Source of the DNA: Dicaeum eximium
Taxonomy: Eukaryota; Chordata; Aves; Passeriformes; Dicaeidae
Direction of reading: 5' to 3'
Length of the DNA stretch: 64,000 nt
NCBI GenBank assembly: GCA_013396995.1
Contig: VWZP01009173.1
Span: 124,001-188,000, forward strand
The notes below the pieces were generated by a model, which made no database searches, had not been told where the DNA came from, and saw only the letters and a list, made by a program, of their open reading frames with translations. The stretch's first letter is position 1. Every line of letters begins with the position of its first letter. The position numbers were made by a program, and so were the translations under genes. Below are positions 31,137-43,772 of this stretch, piece after piece.

Positions 31137-33960
31137 CTGCACAGACAGCCCGGTTAGTGCCCGCCGAGCCAGCCCTGCCCCGCTCCGCGCACGGACAGCT
31201 CGCCCTGCCCGCCCGGCAGCCCTGACAGCAGCACGGCCGGTTCTCTGCACCGCTCTGCGGTGTTTCCAGCGGGGGAGGGAAACTGCCCCGGCAGCCCAGG
31301 GGATACCGGGCAGCCTGGGATTAAAGTCTCATGGCACTTGTGGGATTGCTTCCTTCCCAAAGGACAGGCTGGCCCTGCTTTCCAGGGAAGCCAATCCCAC
31401 TGATCACCTGGAACACATCCTACTGCCCAGGTATCAGCTGCCTCCGAGGGCCCGCTGCCCTCCAGGATCCTGGCTTTTGGCACAAATGTGTGCAATGTGT
31501 CCTAGAGAGAGGGGAAATGTCCTTTGGAGGTGTGCTTGGGGGGATTAACTTGGACTCACATCTAACTTCCCACCACAGCCCTTGGATCCTTGAACACTAC
31601 CCCATAGATTCAGACAGCAAAATTACAGGGCGCTCCTTGTGCGTTCTTGTTTCTTTTGAGAGTGGTTTGTGGGTTTAAAGGCATGGCCTCAAACTGGCAT
31701 CACACACTCTGTCCCACTTTGCCACTTCAGAAAAGTCTCACCTTCACCTGCACCGGGCTTCAGTGCTCTCACAGTGAGGTGGGAATGGCTGTGTCTCCCT
31801 TAATGATGCTGCACAAATTACCTTTCAGGTAAACCTAATGAATAATTAAGCAGGGGCCTGAAAAAAAAGGCAGTAATTCTGCAGATGAGAAATTGGACTC
31901 CTTTATAGGAACTACAGAGCTGATCAGTTTTCTATTTCTTTTCCATGCAATTCCTCTGGGAAATTAATACCTTTGATTCTTTGTCTGAGCCGTTTACTTG
32001 AGTAAATTACAACAGCATCAGTGTTACCAGTATTGGAGGGTTTTGCTCAAGTGTATCTGAATTTTAGGACTAATCTTAAGATAGTGAAGAGGAGGAATTG
32101 GTTTTGATGTGCTTGTCAGAATTTGCCCAAAATAATACTCCACAATGGGAGCAAATTGTGAGACCAGGAAACATTGTGAGTGATGAGTCAAGCAGGAGGA
32201 GACAATACCAGCTGTTCTCACTACCAAGTGTCTCACAACAGACAGTTGTTCCAAGCACACTCAGGGAATCAAGGGCTCACCCCAAATCCCTCAAAATCGA
32301 TGGAAGTATTCCCATCAATGTCAGCAGACCTCAGTTTTTACACTGGGCTGGGCCCTCAGGACTGGATTTGACTGGCTCTGCCTGTGTCCCCGGCCCAGAG
32401 ACCCTGGGAGGAGATGCTTGGTGAGAAAGCTCCTGTGTCCTCACTCTGTTCTGTCTGGGGGTGCTGATGCTTTGTCCTGACCACACGGTGCATCCCCAGT
32501 GCCTGCAGCACTGCCAGGCCTGGCTGCTCAGTCCTGTCCTTGTGCCACTTGTCACTCGTCCCTCCTTTGTGCAGCAGCGGGAGCTCTGCCACCTCTCCTG
32601 GCTTGTCACTTCTCCCCTCACTGTGGCTCTGTTTGTCTTTGTAGGGTGCAACAGGTCACCTCATTTTCCAACGTCAATCACCTCACCCTGATTTCTGTGC
32701 TTTTATGTCAGGAGAAAGAGACTCTGAGTCAGTCCTGGAACGTGTTTTTCTGATGTTGGTGTGCTGCTTAAACCACTGCAAAGAAAGCCAGAGATCTCAT
32801 TAGAGCAGCTCTGCCTCTGGGTGCAGTTTGGGCATGCAGCAGGACGTGAACTCAGAACCGTCTTGCCTTGTGCCCTGCTGACTTCCTACAAGCTGCTTTC
32901 AGGGCAAACAGCAGAGCATGAACCAGAAGGGATAAATCCTGAGTTAATAACAGGATGTACAGTCCTGATCTCTGTGCGCTGTGCCACCTGTCACAGCCTT
33001 ACTGGCAAATGAAATGCAGCAGTGGTGTAGCTCTCCATCAAACTGGGCAACAATGGAACCTGCTGGGAATATTGAAATGATCCAGCAAGGAGGGGGAGGC
33101 TTCCCTTGGTGCTGTGCCAGAGCATCAGGGACACTGAGATTATGAAGATGCAAAGGAGAGCACAAGAGTCAGGGACAGCAAGGAGAGCAGAGGAGTGGTG
33201 AGAACTTTGCTTTTCCCAGTGTTGTATTTGGGGGATTTCTGTGTGAATTCCCATCAGGAATGCCCAGGGATAACTTCCTCCCTGCTTTGGGTACGAGTGA
33301 GCACAGTGACACTGCCCAAAGCAGCACCAGTGTGTGCAATGCCAGAGACAGCACACTTAATGCATTTCTCCTCAGGATGTTAAGACATTTCCAAATTTTC
33401 CCTGCAGTCATCTGCAATAAAGTCTATTTCTTATTGCTTTGAGCTCCACTCAGTCCATGAGACACATTATCTCATACTGCAAAAAGATGGCAACTCTTCA
33501 CCCTGCCAAACTGAATAGTCATGTTGTCTATGTAATTGTTCCTATTCTTTCCTTTCCTACTTGGGGGAGTGCTGGGGAGGAATCCTGATTCCCTGGCTTG
33601 ATACCTCTCATCTATCTTTAAATTACGTCTCAAAAGCCATAGTTTCTGGGAGAGCTGTGGTAGAGATGGAAATTAAGAGAAAGGGCACTTTATGTATTTT
33701 AAAGTGCTACTCCCTTCCCACACATGTGGTATCTGCCCCTGCAGGTTATAAATCCTGCACCTGCCCGGGAAGTTCCATTTTCTGCTGTGTTTCCTGCTGC
33801 ACAACGCAGAAGGTGATGGGAGAAGCCAGGCACCATTTCAATTTTTGGCAGCAGTGAGACGAACAATGGCACTGAGCTGGGGCATTGTCCCTGTGTCCCC
33901 TGGCAGGGTGGCTGCTCACTCAGTGTCCCCGTGCCCCCTGGCAGGGTGGCTGTCACTCAC
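31137..33960 (-). other. GRIK1: GRIK1 intron 6
   Basis: GT-AG intron, phase 0 (donor ACA|GTGAGT at 33960; acceptor GTCTGTGCAG at 31137). A duplicated 38-bp unit touches the donor (33893-33959). No other repeat or exon is recognised between 31300 and 33890. Confidence 0.86.
33893..33959. repeat. 38-bp duplication abutting the exon 6 donor
   Basis: GTGTCCCCTGGCAGGGTGGC (from 33893) and GTGCCCCCTGGCAGGGTGGC (from 33931) start two copies. Both continue into a CTCACTCA or TCACTCAC end; the second copy's end is the complement of the real donor GTGAGTGA. Confidence 0.88.
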
Positions 33961-34134
33961 TGTCATGGTGCCATCGCGGAGCCCCGACTCGGGCTTGGGC
34001 GGCGCCTGCAGCCGCTCCATCGACCACTTGTCCACCACGGCCGACACGTGCGGGTTCTCGATGTTGAGCAGCCGAAAGCCCGTCATGTTCACCCCGCTGT
34101 ACCTGTAGGGCTCCAGGTCCAGGGCAAACAGGTC
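33961..34134 (-). CDS. GRIK1: GRIK1 exon 6: amino-terminal domain
   Basis: 174 bp, 58 codons, residues 261-318. DLFALDLEPYRYSGVNMTGF is followed by RLLNIENPHVSAVVDKWSME and RLQAPPKPESGLRDGTMT; NMT is a sequon. Acceptor GGCGCTTTAG|GAC; donor ACA|GTGAGT. GC3 is high. Confidence 0.97.
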
Positions 34135-35048
34135 CTAAAGCGCCAGCGAGAACACCAACAAAACCATTTTTAAAGGAAATTGTGGGGCTTTTCCCCTGTG
34201 CCCACCCTGGCTCCCGTTTGAAACCTGACTGAGCCAAAGCTGTGTGAGATGGGTGACATACCACACAGCTGCTTTTGGGAATGAAAAGATCAGCTCCCTA
34301 CAGCAAAACTGCTTTGCAAGCAACCTGCACATTCTAATTTGTAGCAGTGCTGCAGCCCTGACAGGCTGACATGAGGAATTAGCTGGCCAGTGTCAAGCTT
34401 CTTTCTAAGCCCAGGGGAGTAAAATTCCAAGAGATGTGGCAAGCGCCGCGCTTTGGCTGTTTATGAATCCCGTTTTCCCCTGCCGTGGCTCCCCAGGCAC
34501 CTCTGCCAGGCTGGGGATGGATATCCCAGTGCCTGTGGGCTCCATGTGCTCCAGAGCCTGGCATTTACAGGGCAGCTGGGGTGACTCAACCATGTGGGAC
34601 TCTCCTGAGCTGTGTTTACCATCAAAGAAAACTTAGGGGTTTCCTTTTATTATAAAATTTCCTGAGTGGTTTTATCCATTTGTGATGTTGTGTTTTTATA
34701 AGTAAATGAAACAATTAAACAGTGATGAACCAGCAGTGCCCACAGTGCAAAGCCATTCACTCTTTATTTTGTTTCACTCTGGTCCATCTCTACTGATGGT
34801 TTCTCATTAATAAGCATACTGCAATTAATTTTCACTGCCTTAATTCTGGGTTAGCCAGTCCCAGAAATGGGGCCAAACAGCTTTCTTAAGAAATTGTGGG
34901 TCCTGATATTCCTAAGGAGTGTTGTAACCCATTGTCCAGGAGTTTCCTTGACTAATGGCAACAAAGATCTCCTAGAAAAAGGGGAAAATTTAGCTGTCTT
35001 TTCTGAAACATAGGAAATTCCCCCCAAGATGTTTATAGTGCTCCTTAC
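34135..35048 (-). other. GRIK1: GRIK1 intron 5
   Basis: GT-AG intron, phase 0 (donor CTG|GTAAGG at 35048; acceptor GCGCTTTAG at 34135). No repeats or other features are recognised. Confidence 0.88.
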
Positions 35049-35102
35049 CAGCGTTGTAAAAAAGTAATGGTAGTATTCTGTCATCATTCCCATGGAGAGA
35101 AT
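35049..35102 (-). CDS. GRIK1: GRIK1 exon 5: amino-terminal domain
   Basis: 54 bp, 18 codons ILSMGMMTEYYHYFFTTL (residues 243-260), phase 0 at both ends. Too short for a simple ORF scan but fixed by family sequence and splice sites (acceptor TCTCTTTCACAG|ATT; donor CTG|GTAAGG). Codons are AT-ending, unlike exons 3, 6 and 7. Confidence 0.96.
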
Positions 35103-36167
35103 CTGTGAAAGAGATGGAAAGGTGAAGGTACTTTACTCTGAAAGCTCCCAGTGTGATGCAGTGCCTTTGAAAAGCAAGGGTTAAACACATTACAGGTCAT
35201 GAGAGCCTGATTGCAATAAACCCTACATTTTTCTCTGGGAGCCAAAAACATCCTGTTGCATTTAAATGGTGTTTTTATTACCTCTGCTCAGGAAAGAGAT
35301 TAAAGATTGCAAAACTTCCAGGATAAGAAAAATTACTAGAGATAACAAGACGCTGATTTTTAAAATCCTTTAGTCTGCAGTCTGGAAGTGTTAAAAAGGA
35401 ATTTATTAGCAGACAACACAGTTGGTAGGGAGAAGTGCTCAGGGGCAGGTTTTTGTATTCTGCTGCCAGGTGAGAACAGGACACTGCTGAGGGCTCAGGA
35501 GTAAAGGAGGAAAACAGAAAGAAGGAAGTTTCTCGAAGTGCCTTTTGTTCCACTGGGGAATGTGAGTCAGCAGAAGGGTGCCAAAACAGCTGAGATGGAA
35601 GAAACTTTGGGCTGGATTGACCTTGGGAGGTCTAAATGGACACTGATGGTCACCTCGGGCAGAGGAGGACAAGGTTTGTGTTCCCAGCCCTTGGCTGCAG
35701 GACAGCTCCTGAAGGATGTGCTTTACTCCCTCAGCCCTCCCAAAATCAGTGGGAATGCTTTCAAAACCCCCGAGGGTGTGGGGGTAACTGGCTGCTCCTC
35801 AGCCTCCTCCACCCTTCCTCCACCCTTCCTCCACTTGTCCTCACGTCCCCACATGCTCTCACCAGGACAGGAGAATTCTGCCCTCTCTGAGATCTTGTGA
35901 GGAGGAGGAGGAGGAATTATAAACTGGGAGAAAGCTGAGGAATTCATTGCCACAACAGCAACACAGACCAAGGTTAACTCCTGCTCAGTCCTGATCACAG
36001 CAATGTAAGGATCTGTTATTAATCCCTTTTAGGACAGTTCTTGGAGTGCCTGAAGAGCTGTTTGAAAGGCAGGGGGAAACTGGGGGATTTGGCTGGCCAA
36101 AATTCCCTTTGCTGGCAGGAGCCTCTGAACATCAGTTGAGTGATTGTCTATGGCAATTCCTCACATT

Positions 36168-36215
36168 AAAAAAGAAAAAAAAGAGAAGGAAGAAAAAGAA
36201 AGGGAGAACGAAAAC
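36168..36215 (+). repeat. A/G-rich low-complexity tract
   Basis: Almost pure A and G, for example AAGAGAAGGAAGAAAAAGAA. In the GRIK1 transcript it is a long C/U tract. Confidence 0.9.
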
Positions 36216-39200
36216 CCTGAACTTTCTGAGCTGCAGCAGATAATAAAACCAGCTCAGTGTTAATCGCAAACAACTGATCCGTTTCCAGCCAGAAGTAAAA
36301 GTCAAGCCAGAAGGCAACTATTTCATTGAAATGCTCCACTGGATTTACACATCAAAACTGCCTTTTTTATTCCTGATTTTATTAATCCTCTTCTATTCTG
36401 TTTCTTGGAGCTCTTTTATTACCTGTAGAATAAGCTGGAGGCTGCTGTTCCTGCCCTGTTTATGCACAGATAACAAAACATGGGCTGCATCCACAGGAAC
36501 TTTTGTGTGCAGTGTTTCCCAGCTGACCTGGCTGGACTCAGTCCCCCTCCCTGGAGCCATTGGATTTCTGTGGCTTTGCGAAAGAGGTGCCAGATTTGTG
36601 GGGTTTTTATGATGGAGATCTCCTTTGAGCTGAAACTGCACGGAAAGAGCCCAGTTGTGACCCTGTGGGGCTCAGAGCAGCTGCCAGGTTAAACAAATGT
36701 GGTCTGAGCCCAGGAGATGCCCAAATGTCTTTGGTGCACTGCAGGATGTTTGCAGTCAATCCGTGGTGCTGCTTTAGGTGAAAGCAAGTTCTTATCAGTT
36801 TACACGGGGGGATCCAAATGCCCAGACAAGCTACTAATTCCTTCCAGCTTGGATTGCAGCCTGAGACAGGAGAGCTGAGAGGCCACTGCACTTCTGGTAG
36901 CAGAGAACACAAACTCCAACTCTCCTGCACGGACAGTGCTACTGCACATAATGCCCTAAAACGCAAATTCACATGAGGCGGCCAGACACATTTACTACAG
37001 TGATTACCAAGTGCAGCCTGGGTGTTCGGGAAGCATTTCCCAGCTTTTGATGCTGCAGCTGCAGTGCTAAAGGTAAGCAGGCAGCTGAGGCAGGGCAGCT
37101 TTCCTGTCAGATCCGAGGGGAGCAGCCTGACAGGAGTGTTTGCCTCTGAACTCACTCTGGATGGAAGCTTTCAGGAGAATATCGATCGCCAGGAAACGCC
37201 CTGTGAGCAGAGCTGTGAATGATCATGATTGCAGAAATCACGCTACAGGTTTGTTCTTGAAAGCAACACCACCCCAAAACAAGGCACAAAAAATGCCCAA
37301 ACAAACAAGCAAAACCCCCAAACCCCGCAACAAACAGAAACAAAGCCTGATGAGAACAGCCTCAACTGGTTGTCCTCCCCTCTCTCAGTCATTAAGGATG
37401 ATAATTAGCTAAAAGCTATTTAGCACTTTGACATGCTTGTGACATGTGCATTAGATACTAAATAGGGGCTTTTTATTCAAGGATCAAACAGACTTTGCAA
37501 TAATAATTTATGTTTATGGGTAATACGGCTGCTAAGCCAAATTCGCACTGAAGGACGATTTAATGCTCCGATGCAGGAAATGGAATCAAGTCAAAGCAAA
37601 ATCAAGAGGAATGCTGAGAATCATGCTGGACATCCCAAAGCATCAATAACTCCCAAGCCTTAATTCCCTGGATGCTCCTGCCAGTATAAATAGGAGTTCC
37701 CAGGGCTCTTCTGCTGTGTGTTTGCAGCACAGCAGACACAGGAAAGCAGCTCCCAGGAGCAGGGCAATAAGAGCTGCTTGTACCAAGGGTGGATTCCAGG
37801 CTGGGACACCCCTGAAGCACCTGGCACAGCTTCCCACAGAGCAGGTGGGAAAGAGAGAAGCAGTCCAGGAGAGAGAGGGGAGGGCAACATCTCTGTCTGT
37901 GTGCCTGCCCACAGGAAACTGGGATGAGGTTTCATTGCACATTGCTATTTAAATAACTTTGCATGTAATTATGTAAATAATTATGCACCTGATACAAATG
38001 TCCTATTTAAATAATAATAGCTTTTACTTACAGTGGTACTCAGATGAATGTAAACTAGGGAAATCCGCCTCAAATATTCTCCTTGTACATCTCCTGCCCA
38101 GCCTTCCCTGTACAACATTTGTTCTTCAGCCAAACTCAGATATGGTTGGACAACAGGAGATAAAGACACTTCCATCTCTAACTATCCATTCCAGATCAGG
38201 AGCCTGGGCCTTGTCCTTTGCAGCTGTGCCCTGTCAGCTGTGGGTCATGAACCATGAAGTGAATCCAAGGAAGTATCAGTGGTCAAATTATATATGGCGA
38301 GCTGACAGAGACTGGATAAAAATACTCTCTCTTGTGTCTGAAAATCTCTTTTGGGTGCCCTGTTCCTGGCTTGAATCACATCCCAGCAATCTCACTTGCA
38401 TTTGTTCAACTTGTGAAAAACTCTCTGCCTCATTTACATCCATTGTCAGTCTGCCTTCGAGGCGGGCTGGAACTGGAATGATGGGCAACTGCATTAGTGG
38501 GAACTGCACCAAATCCTGTGCTTGCTTTCACTCTGCATTTCCCTCACTCGAGCTATAATTTAATTTCATGATCATTAAATGCATTTCATTTTCCAATTAA
38601 TTAGCCCCGCTGTTTTCTAAGGCCAGTCCATTCCTGCTTCTCATCCACAGGGGCGCACGTGGGGGATGTGCCACTGCTATTTCTCCTGTGGAAGTGGGAA
38701 CAGAGCTAATCCTGCCTTTTCTTAGCAGGGAGTGGGCCCCAGCCTACCTGCCAGCTTCCTCGAAGGAGCACAGTCAGGAGCTGAAGTTTTCTATTCTCAC
38801 ATCTATTACTGTACCAGGAATGTACTCCATGGTGACACCTGGTTTTTCAGCCTTCTGGAGAAACTGAATTAATGATTCTTTTCGTTGTCTGTCACATCGT
38901 CTCCACAGGATGCTCTGTGAGAGCCTTAAACCTGATTAAATATACAGTACACTTCCTCCAATGTATTTTGGGGGTGTGAAGAAAGGAGTAGGTAATTTAA
39001 GGCTAGCAGGGATGTACTTGCTGAGAGGTGAGTTTGCCTAGCAATAAAATCTGTGTTCACTCCTGGTGTGTTAGCACAAACTGAGGACACAAACTCGAGT
39101 TTGTTAGCACAACTCAACCTCTTCAGCCAAGTTCCTCATACAGATTGAACAGTGTGCAGAATAAATTGCAGGATTTGTGCATAAAACAGATTCCAATTTG

Positions 39201-41236
39201 CAAGAGCCATGTTTAATTTACTTGGGGAGTGCTTGTCTAATGCAGACAGAGCACCAGCCCTCTGTCCAGCAAATATTCCAGGTAAATGCCCTAACCAGCA
39301 AAGGAGAGCCAGGCCTTGTGGGGCTGATCAGAGGGAATCCAGGCTCTCTGAGCATGTCAGAGAGAAGGGGAAATGTGGGAGTTCAGGGAATGGCTTGTTC
39401 AGCTGAGTGCAGACTCTGTATTTTGGATGAATTAGGTTATTGGTTCACCTGTTTCTGTTGTGCACGGAAGGAAGCGTGGCTTGATGTGGTTTTAGCAGAA
39501 GCCATAAATAAGCAGAAATTAGAGAAGAAATCTGTTTTTTGTGGTGTTTTGTGAAGCAGAGGCTGGAGGAGGTGAGTGAAGAGGTCCCTGGTGCACACAC
39601 TGCCAGCACAGCTCCAGCAGGGTTCTGGGCTGATCCTTCTGCTACCAGAGGAGCTTTTGGGCACCTCCCTCCCTGGAAAACAAGCAGTGCCATGGCTGGT
39701 GCTTTAGGTGACTCTGAGTCCTGCTCCTATTAGAAATCTTATATAATTTAACAACAACACTTGTTTTTCCTGTGACAGCTACTGGATTGTTTGCAAAGTC
39801 AAAAATATTCTCTACTGACATGACAGAGTTTCCTTGAAATGATTTCTCCAGTGTTTGATACCTTGCTTCCATTCAGGGTAAAATGACAGAGGGGTTTGTG
39901 AGTGCAGGGATGGGGAGATGAACAGGGCTCTTCCTGTAACCTGCAATCCCACAGGAATTCAGAGCCCTCCACACCTCCACATTTCACAGCTGCCTCTGGC
40001 AGGGGGGAACTCAGCCCCTGAGTTATTGCTGCCAGCATCTACACTCAGCCACAGAACTAGCTCACAGAAAAGCCATTTTCCCTTTCTTTCTAGACTATAT
40101 TTATGTTGTTTCCTCTCCCACAGCTCTGACCCACAGGTGTACTTCTCTCAATTTTCCTGTTTTCTCCCACACTGACATTCCCCCTCCTTCCCCCAGTTCT
40201 TCAGGCACTGAGAGCATTATCTGTATCTGCAGCCTGTCACTTGTCTGGCTGATCCATATCCCACACAAACTTTTCTGCTGATTTGCCCTGCTTCAGTGCA
40301 TCTTTCAGCACTCCCTCCTCTTCCTTTGACACCAAGGCTTTGTTTTTTGGGTTATTTTCCATACTAAGCCTGGCATATTGGAAGCTTTGTGCCTCCCGCA
40401 GGGTGCCAGACATCTGCACCTTCATCTTGCCCGTCCTTCAAAATCTGTGTTGTCACCTTAACTCTTCCCCCACGAATCTCCTTTTGGAGCAGCCAGAACT
40501 GGGGATGCTTTTGGGCAGCCCTGCAGGGAGCAGAGGGGGGGGACACTGAGCCCACTCCCCCTGCCCAAACAGGGCTGCTACAGTGCCCTCCCCACCCCTG
40601 TGCCTCAAATCATTCACACTGAGAAAATCCTAACATGTAGTGCAGGACAGCATTCCTGAGAGCAGGATGTCTCACCCTACAGGCTCACAGGAATTGGGTG
40701 CTGCACCTGAACTAGGATAGTCCCAAGTTTCTCTGGCCTGGAGAGGAAGATTCCAGGCTCCACACACAAATGCAGTAACTTGCCTTACCCTCTTTGGTAC
40801 AAAAGCTGCTCTGCAGAACTTAAGTATCTCAGTAGAACATCCTGGGATGGAACAGAAAGGGACCTTTACGGGCATTTAGTCACTGGAAGCTCTCTGATGC
40901 TCTTCTGGGATCAGGGTAACCCATCAGACTGATCGGCAGGAGAAATAACAACTCATCCCTCATCCCTAGAGTGCAGCAAGAAGGAAACTGCCCTCAAATC
41001 CTATGGAGCTATTTCCTGCAAACTGTGCTTTAGACTTTGATTGTCGAGGAATGCACAGCAAGTGACACCAGTACATTCTAATTCCCACCACCCTGTGTGC
41101 CCCTGGGAATGTCCCAGCCCATTAATGTCAGACTGCGTTTGTCCTTGCCTGCTGTGGCTGCCCAAATCTCACACTGGGCCAGCCCCGCACAACAACCTCA
41201 CTCATTGGTTTAAAGGATAGATTTTTCTTCTGCCTC

Positions 41237-41251
41237 TTTTTTTTTTTTTTT
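41237..41251 (+). repeat. Poly-T homopolymer
   Basis: An uninterrupted run of about 15 T, reading as poly-A in the GRIK1 transcript. Confidence 0.9.
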
Positions 41252-41556
41252 AATGGGAAAGAAATAAAGCTCTGTTGATTAAAGCAGGACAAGCTGAAAG
41301 ACATGAAGTGACGTCCCTAGTCAGGCAGGAGCTGGAAGGTCAGAAAGGAAAGGCTGTTTGCTCCTGTGGGATACACGTGGGGCTCTCTGGGGGTGTCAGT
41401 GGCTCCATGCAGCCCTGGGCTGCTGCACCTTTGTTGTGACCTCTGCATTCACGAGCCCCTGGCCCAGGCTTTGGTTTTAGTGGAAGTGGAATCAGAGAGG
41501 CTGACAGATTTCAGGGAACAAGGCTCTGTGGAGCTCTGCCTCCCCATGCCCAGTAC

Positions 41557-41738
41557 CTGCTTGAGGATTTCTGCCGCCGTCTCGTGCGAGCAGTCGAATA
41601 TCACGTAGAACTCCTTGCCCTTCTTCATTTCCTTCAGCAGAGGCCTGGCATCCTTGTTCCCAGAGGGCAGCTGGCGGATTTTGATTTTAATGTTGTATCT
41701 GGAAGGGGCTTTGATGAGCTCCTGCAGGCGAATGAGAC
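41557..41738 (-). CDS. GRIK1: GRIK1 exon 4: amino-terminal domain
   Basis: 182 bp completing Gly182 and encoding residues 183-242. LIRLQELIKAPSRYNIKIKI is followed by RQLPSGNKDARPLLKEMKKG and KEFYVIFDCSHETAAEILKQ, part of the clamshell lower lobe. Acceptor TCATTCTTCAG|GT; donor CAG|GTACTG. Confidence 0.97.
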
Positions 41739-43342
41739 CTGAAGAATGACAGACAAGAATGACACAATCACCAGCCTGTGCCATGAGGATTTACTGTCAG
41801 TTAAACAGGGTCTCTCACACTCCACACTCCCTAAGGATAATTCCTAGTTCCATATTTGCCTGCTTCCTAGCTAATATTATTAAAGCTTTTCATTCCCATG
41901 TTTATATTTGGCTTCAGCATCTAAATATTTTGGAAGGTGTTTTTAACTGGTTGACTACAGGATATGTTTGCATTGATGTAATACAATATAAACGTTTTGT
42001 AGTATGTTTAAATTGAGATGTAAAAAGCAAATAAGGCTTCTTCCCTTGCAGCTCATTATTATTCCAATACCAAACAGCAAGAAGATAAAATGGAAGAAAC
42101 CTCCTCCTAACTTTCCTGCCCGGTGTCACTCAGCAGCTGTGAGTTCTTATAGAATCTTTTGGGATGCAGCTCTGTGTTGTCAAACACAGGTGATTTCTCA
42201 GACTCGGTGTTCAGCTGGCACAGCTTTACACGCCTTAGCTGAAGTCAGTGGAGCTCAGCCAGAGCCTTGTCCAAGTATTTGAACACAGTGCAGTTCCACT
42301 GGCTAATTCAGCACTCCTGTGTAATTTGCACTGCCTCCAAAACTGAGGGAAGATAGTTATGAGCTCTTTGAGGTGTGTGATTACAGCCTCTCATTATCCA
42401 CAAATGCAATTCGCCCACAAAAAATTCCTGATCTCCTGCTGAGGGAGGTAAAAGGCTGCCTTAAAAATACGCATATATAGAGAGAGAACACAGGCAAGGA
42501 GCACTTCTTGAACAAAAATCAAACAAATTATTAAAATGAAGGAGCTCCTGCCTCTCCTGCTGGGAGTGGGGATAATATTTGTGTGGGGAGTGAATGCCTC
42601 TGGTTGAGTGGCACATCTAAGGCAAGACAGAGCTCCCTCTTCCCTCCGAGGTTCGAGGGCTGTTGGCTTTCACTCAGGTGCTGGCACTGTGCTTGGGGAA
42701 AAGCTGCTCTGCCCCCACGGCAGGGCCAGGCCTGCTCCTCTCAGGTTTTCAAGTACCAACAATCAATAGGGAATATGAAACATGATGAGCATTCAGCTGG
42801 AAATGCTGCATGCACTGGGAGCTGGGCCTGGCCAGGAGCCAGCCGAGGAACAGGAAACCACTGGAGCTGATTCTGATGGGAATGGGCTCCCAGCACTCTC
42901 TGACCAAGGGGTTGGTGTTACCTGGCTGGAAAGTGCAGCCCAGGGGTACCCAGGGCTCACTCCTGGCTGGACTGCCTGGGCCAGCAGCTCCAGGAGGGAA
43001 AACTGAGATCTGGGAGGAGGGGTCTGGCATTTAGGGAAGCCTTCATCTCATCCACACCTTGCACTGAGAACTGGTGTTTGTCTTCCAGCAAGTGTGATGA
43101 AAAGCAAAAAAAATATAAAGGATTTGCCAACACACCTCCCTCTCCTTTTTGGGGGAAGAAATTACTGTGTGCCTTAAAATATCTCCTTTGGTCACATCAG
43201 ACTGGGACTTTGTGCCTCCCAACGCTTCCTGCTGCCACATGAAGTGCAGATGGAGCCCAGGTGTGGTGTCCTGGAGAAGCCAAAGCAGCAGTGGAAAGAA
43301 CTGCAGCTATTCTTCTGGAGTACATGGCAAAGCCTGACCCCC

Positions 43343-43430
43343 TGAGCCCATCCAGTGCCACCCCCTGCCCTGGGCAGGGACACCTCCCATGAGCCCAGGG
43401 TGCTCCAAGCCCCATCCAACCTGGCCAAGA
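43343..43430 (-). repeat. CR1 LINE 3' fragment
   Basis: Plus strand reads CCACCCCCTGCCCTGGGCAG, then GGACACCTCCCATGAGCCCA and CAAGCCCCATCCAACCTGGC, the reverse complement of a CR1 3' part. Confidence 0.82.
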
Positions 43431-43772
43431 TGTTTTTATTTCTTGTGGTTAATGATGTCGAACATTAGGGATGAGAAATAAAAGAGCTTGAGTTAACTGG
43501 CATCACTCTAACCCCAAATCCAAGGACTATTTATACTGATCAAAGTTGACATGTTTACTTTCCTGACTCTGAGTTAATAAGATGATTGATGATTAATTTA
43601 CTTTGTATATACCTCTGCAAATTAAATCTCTTTAATATCAGGCATTTTTGTAGCTGAGCAGGTACACAGCACTTGGTGTTTTGGAATGCCAAATTGGTAA
43701 TGGGATGGGCTGGAAAAGACCTCTCCTTGTTTCTATTCTGTCTAGAAGATTTACCTAGGAGCTACTGGAGAA

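Larger units (their letters stand above)
35103..41556 (-). other. GRIK1: GRIK1 intron 4
   Basis: GT-AG intron, phase 0 (donor CAG|GTACTG at 41556; acceptor TTTCACAG at 35103). It contains GAG repeats (35897-35912), a purine-rich A/G tract (36168-36215) and a T homopolymer (41237-41251). The AT-rich stretch 37385-37570 lacks repeats and could be conserved non-coding DNA. No CR1 copy is clear here, except perhaps a weak scrap near 40835-40875. Confidence 0.85.

Noticed and set aside
30823..31548. 241-codon plus-strand frame
   Set aside because: It is antisense to exon 7 and its GC-rich flanks; the peptide is low-complexity and unlike any known protein.
40835..40875. Possible CR1 scrap (CCTGGGATGGAACAGAAAGG)
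   Set aside because: Too short and diverged to call.
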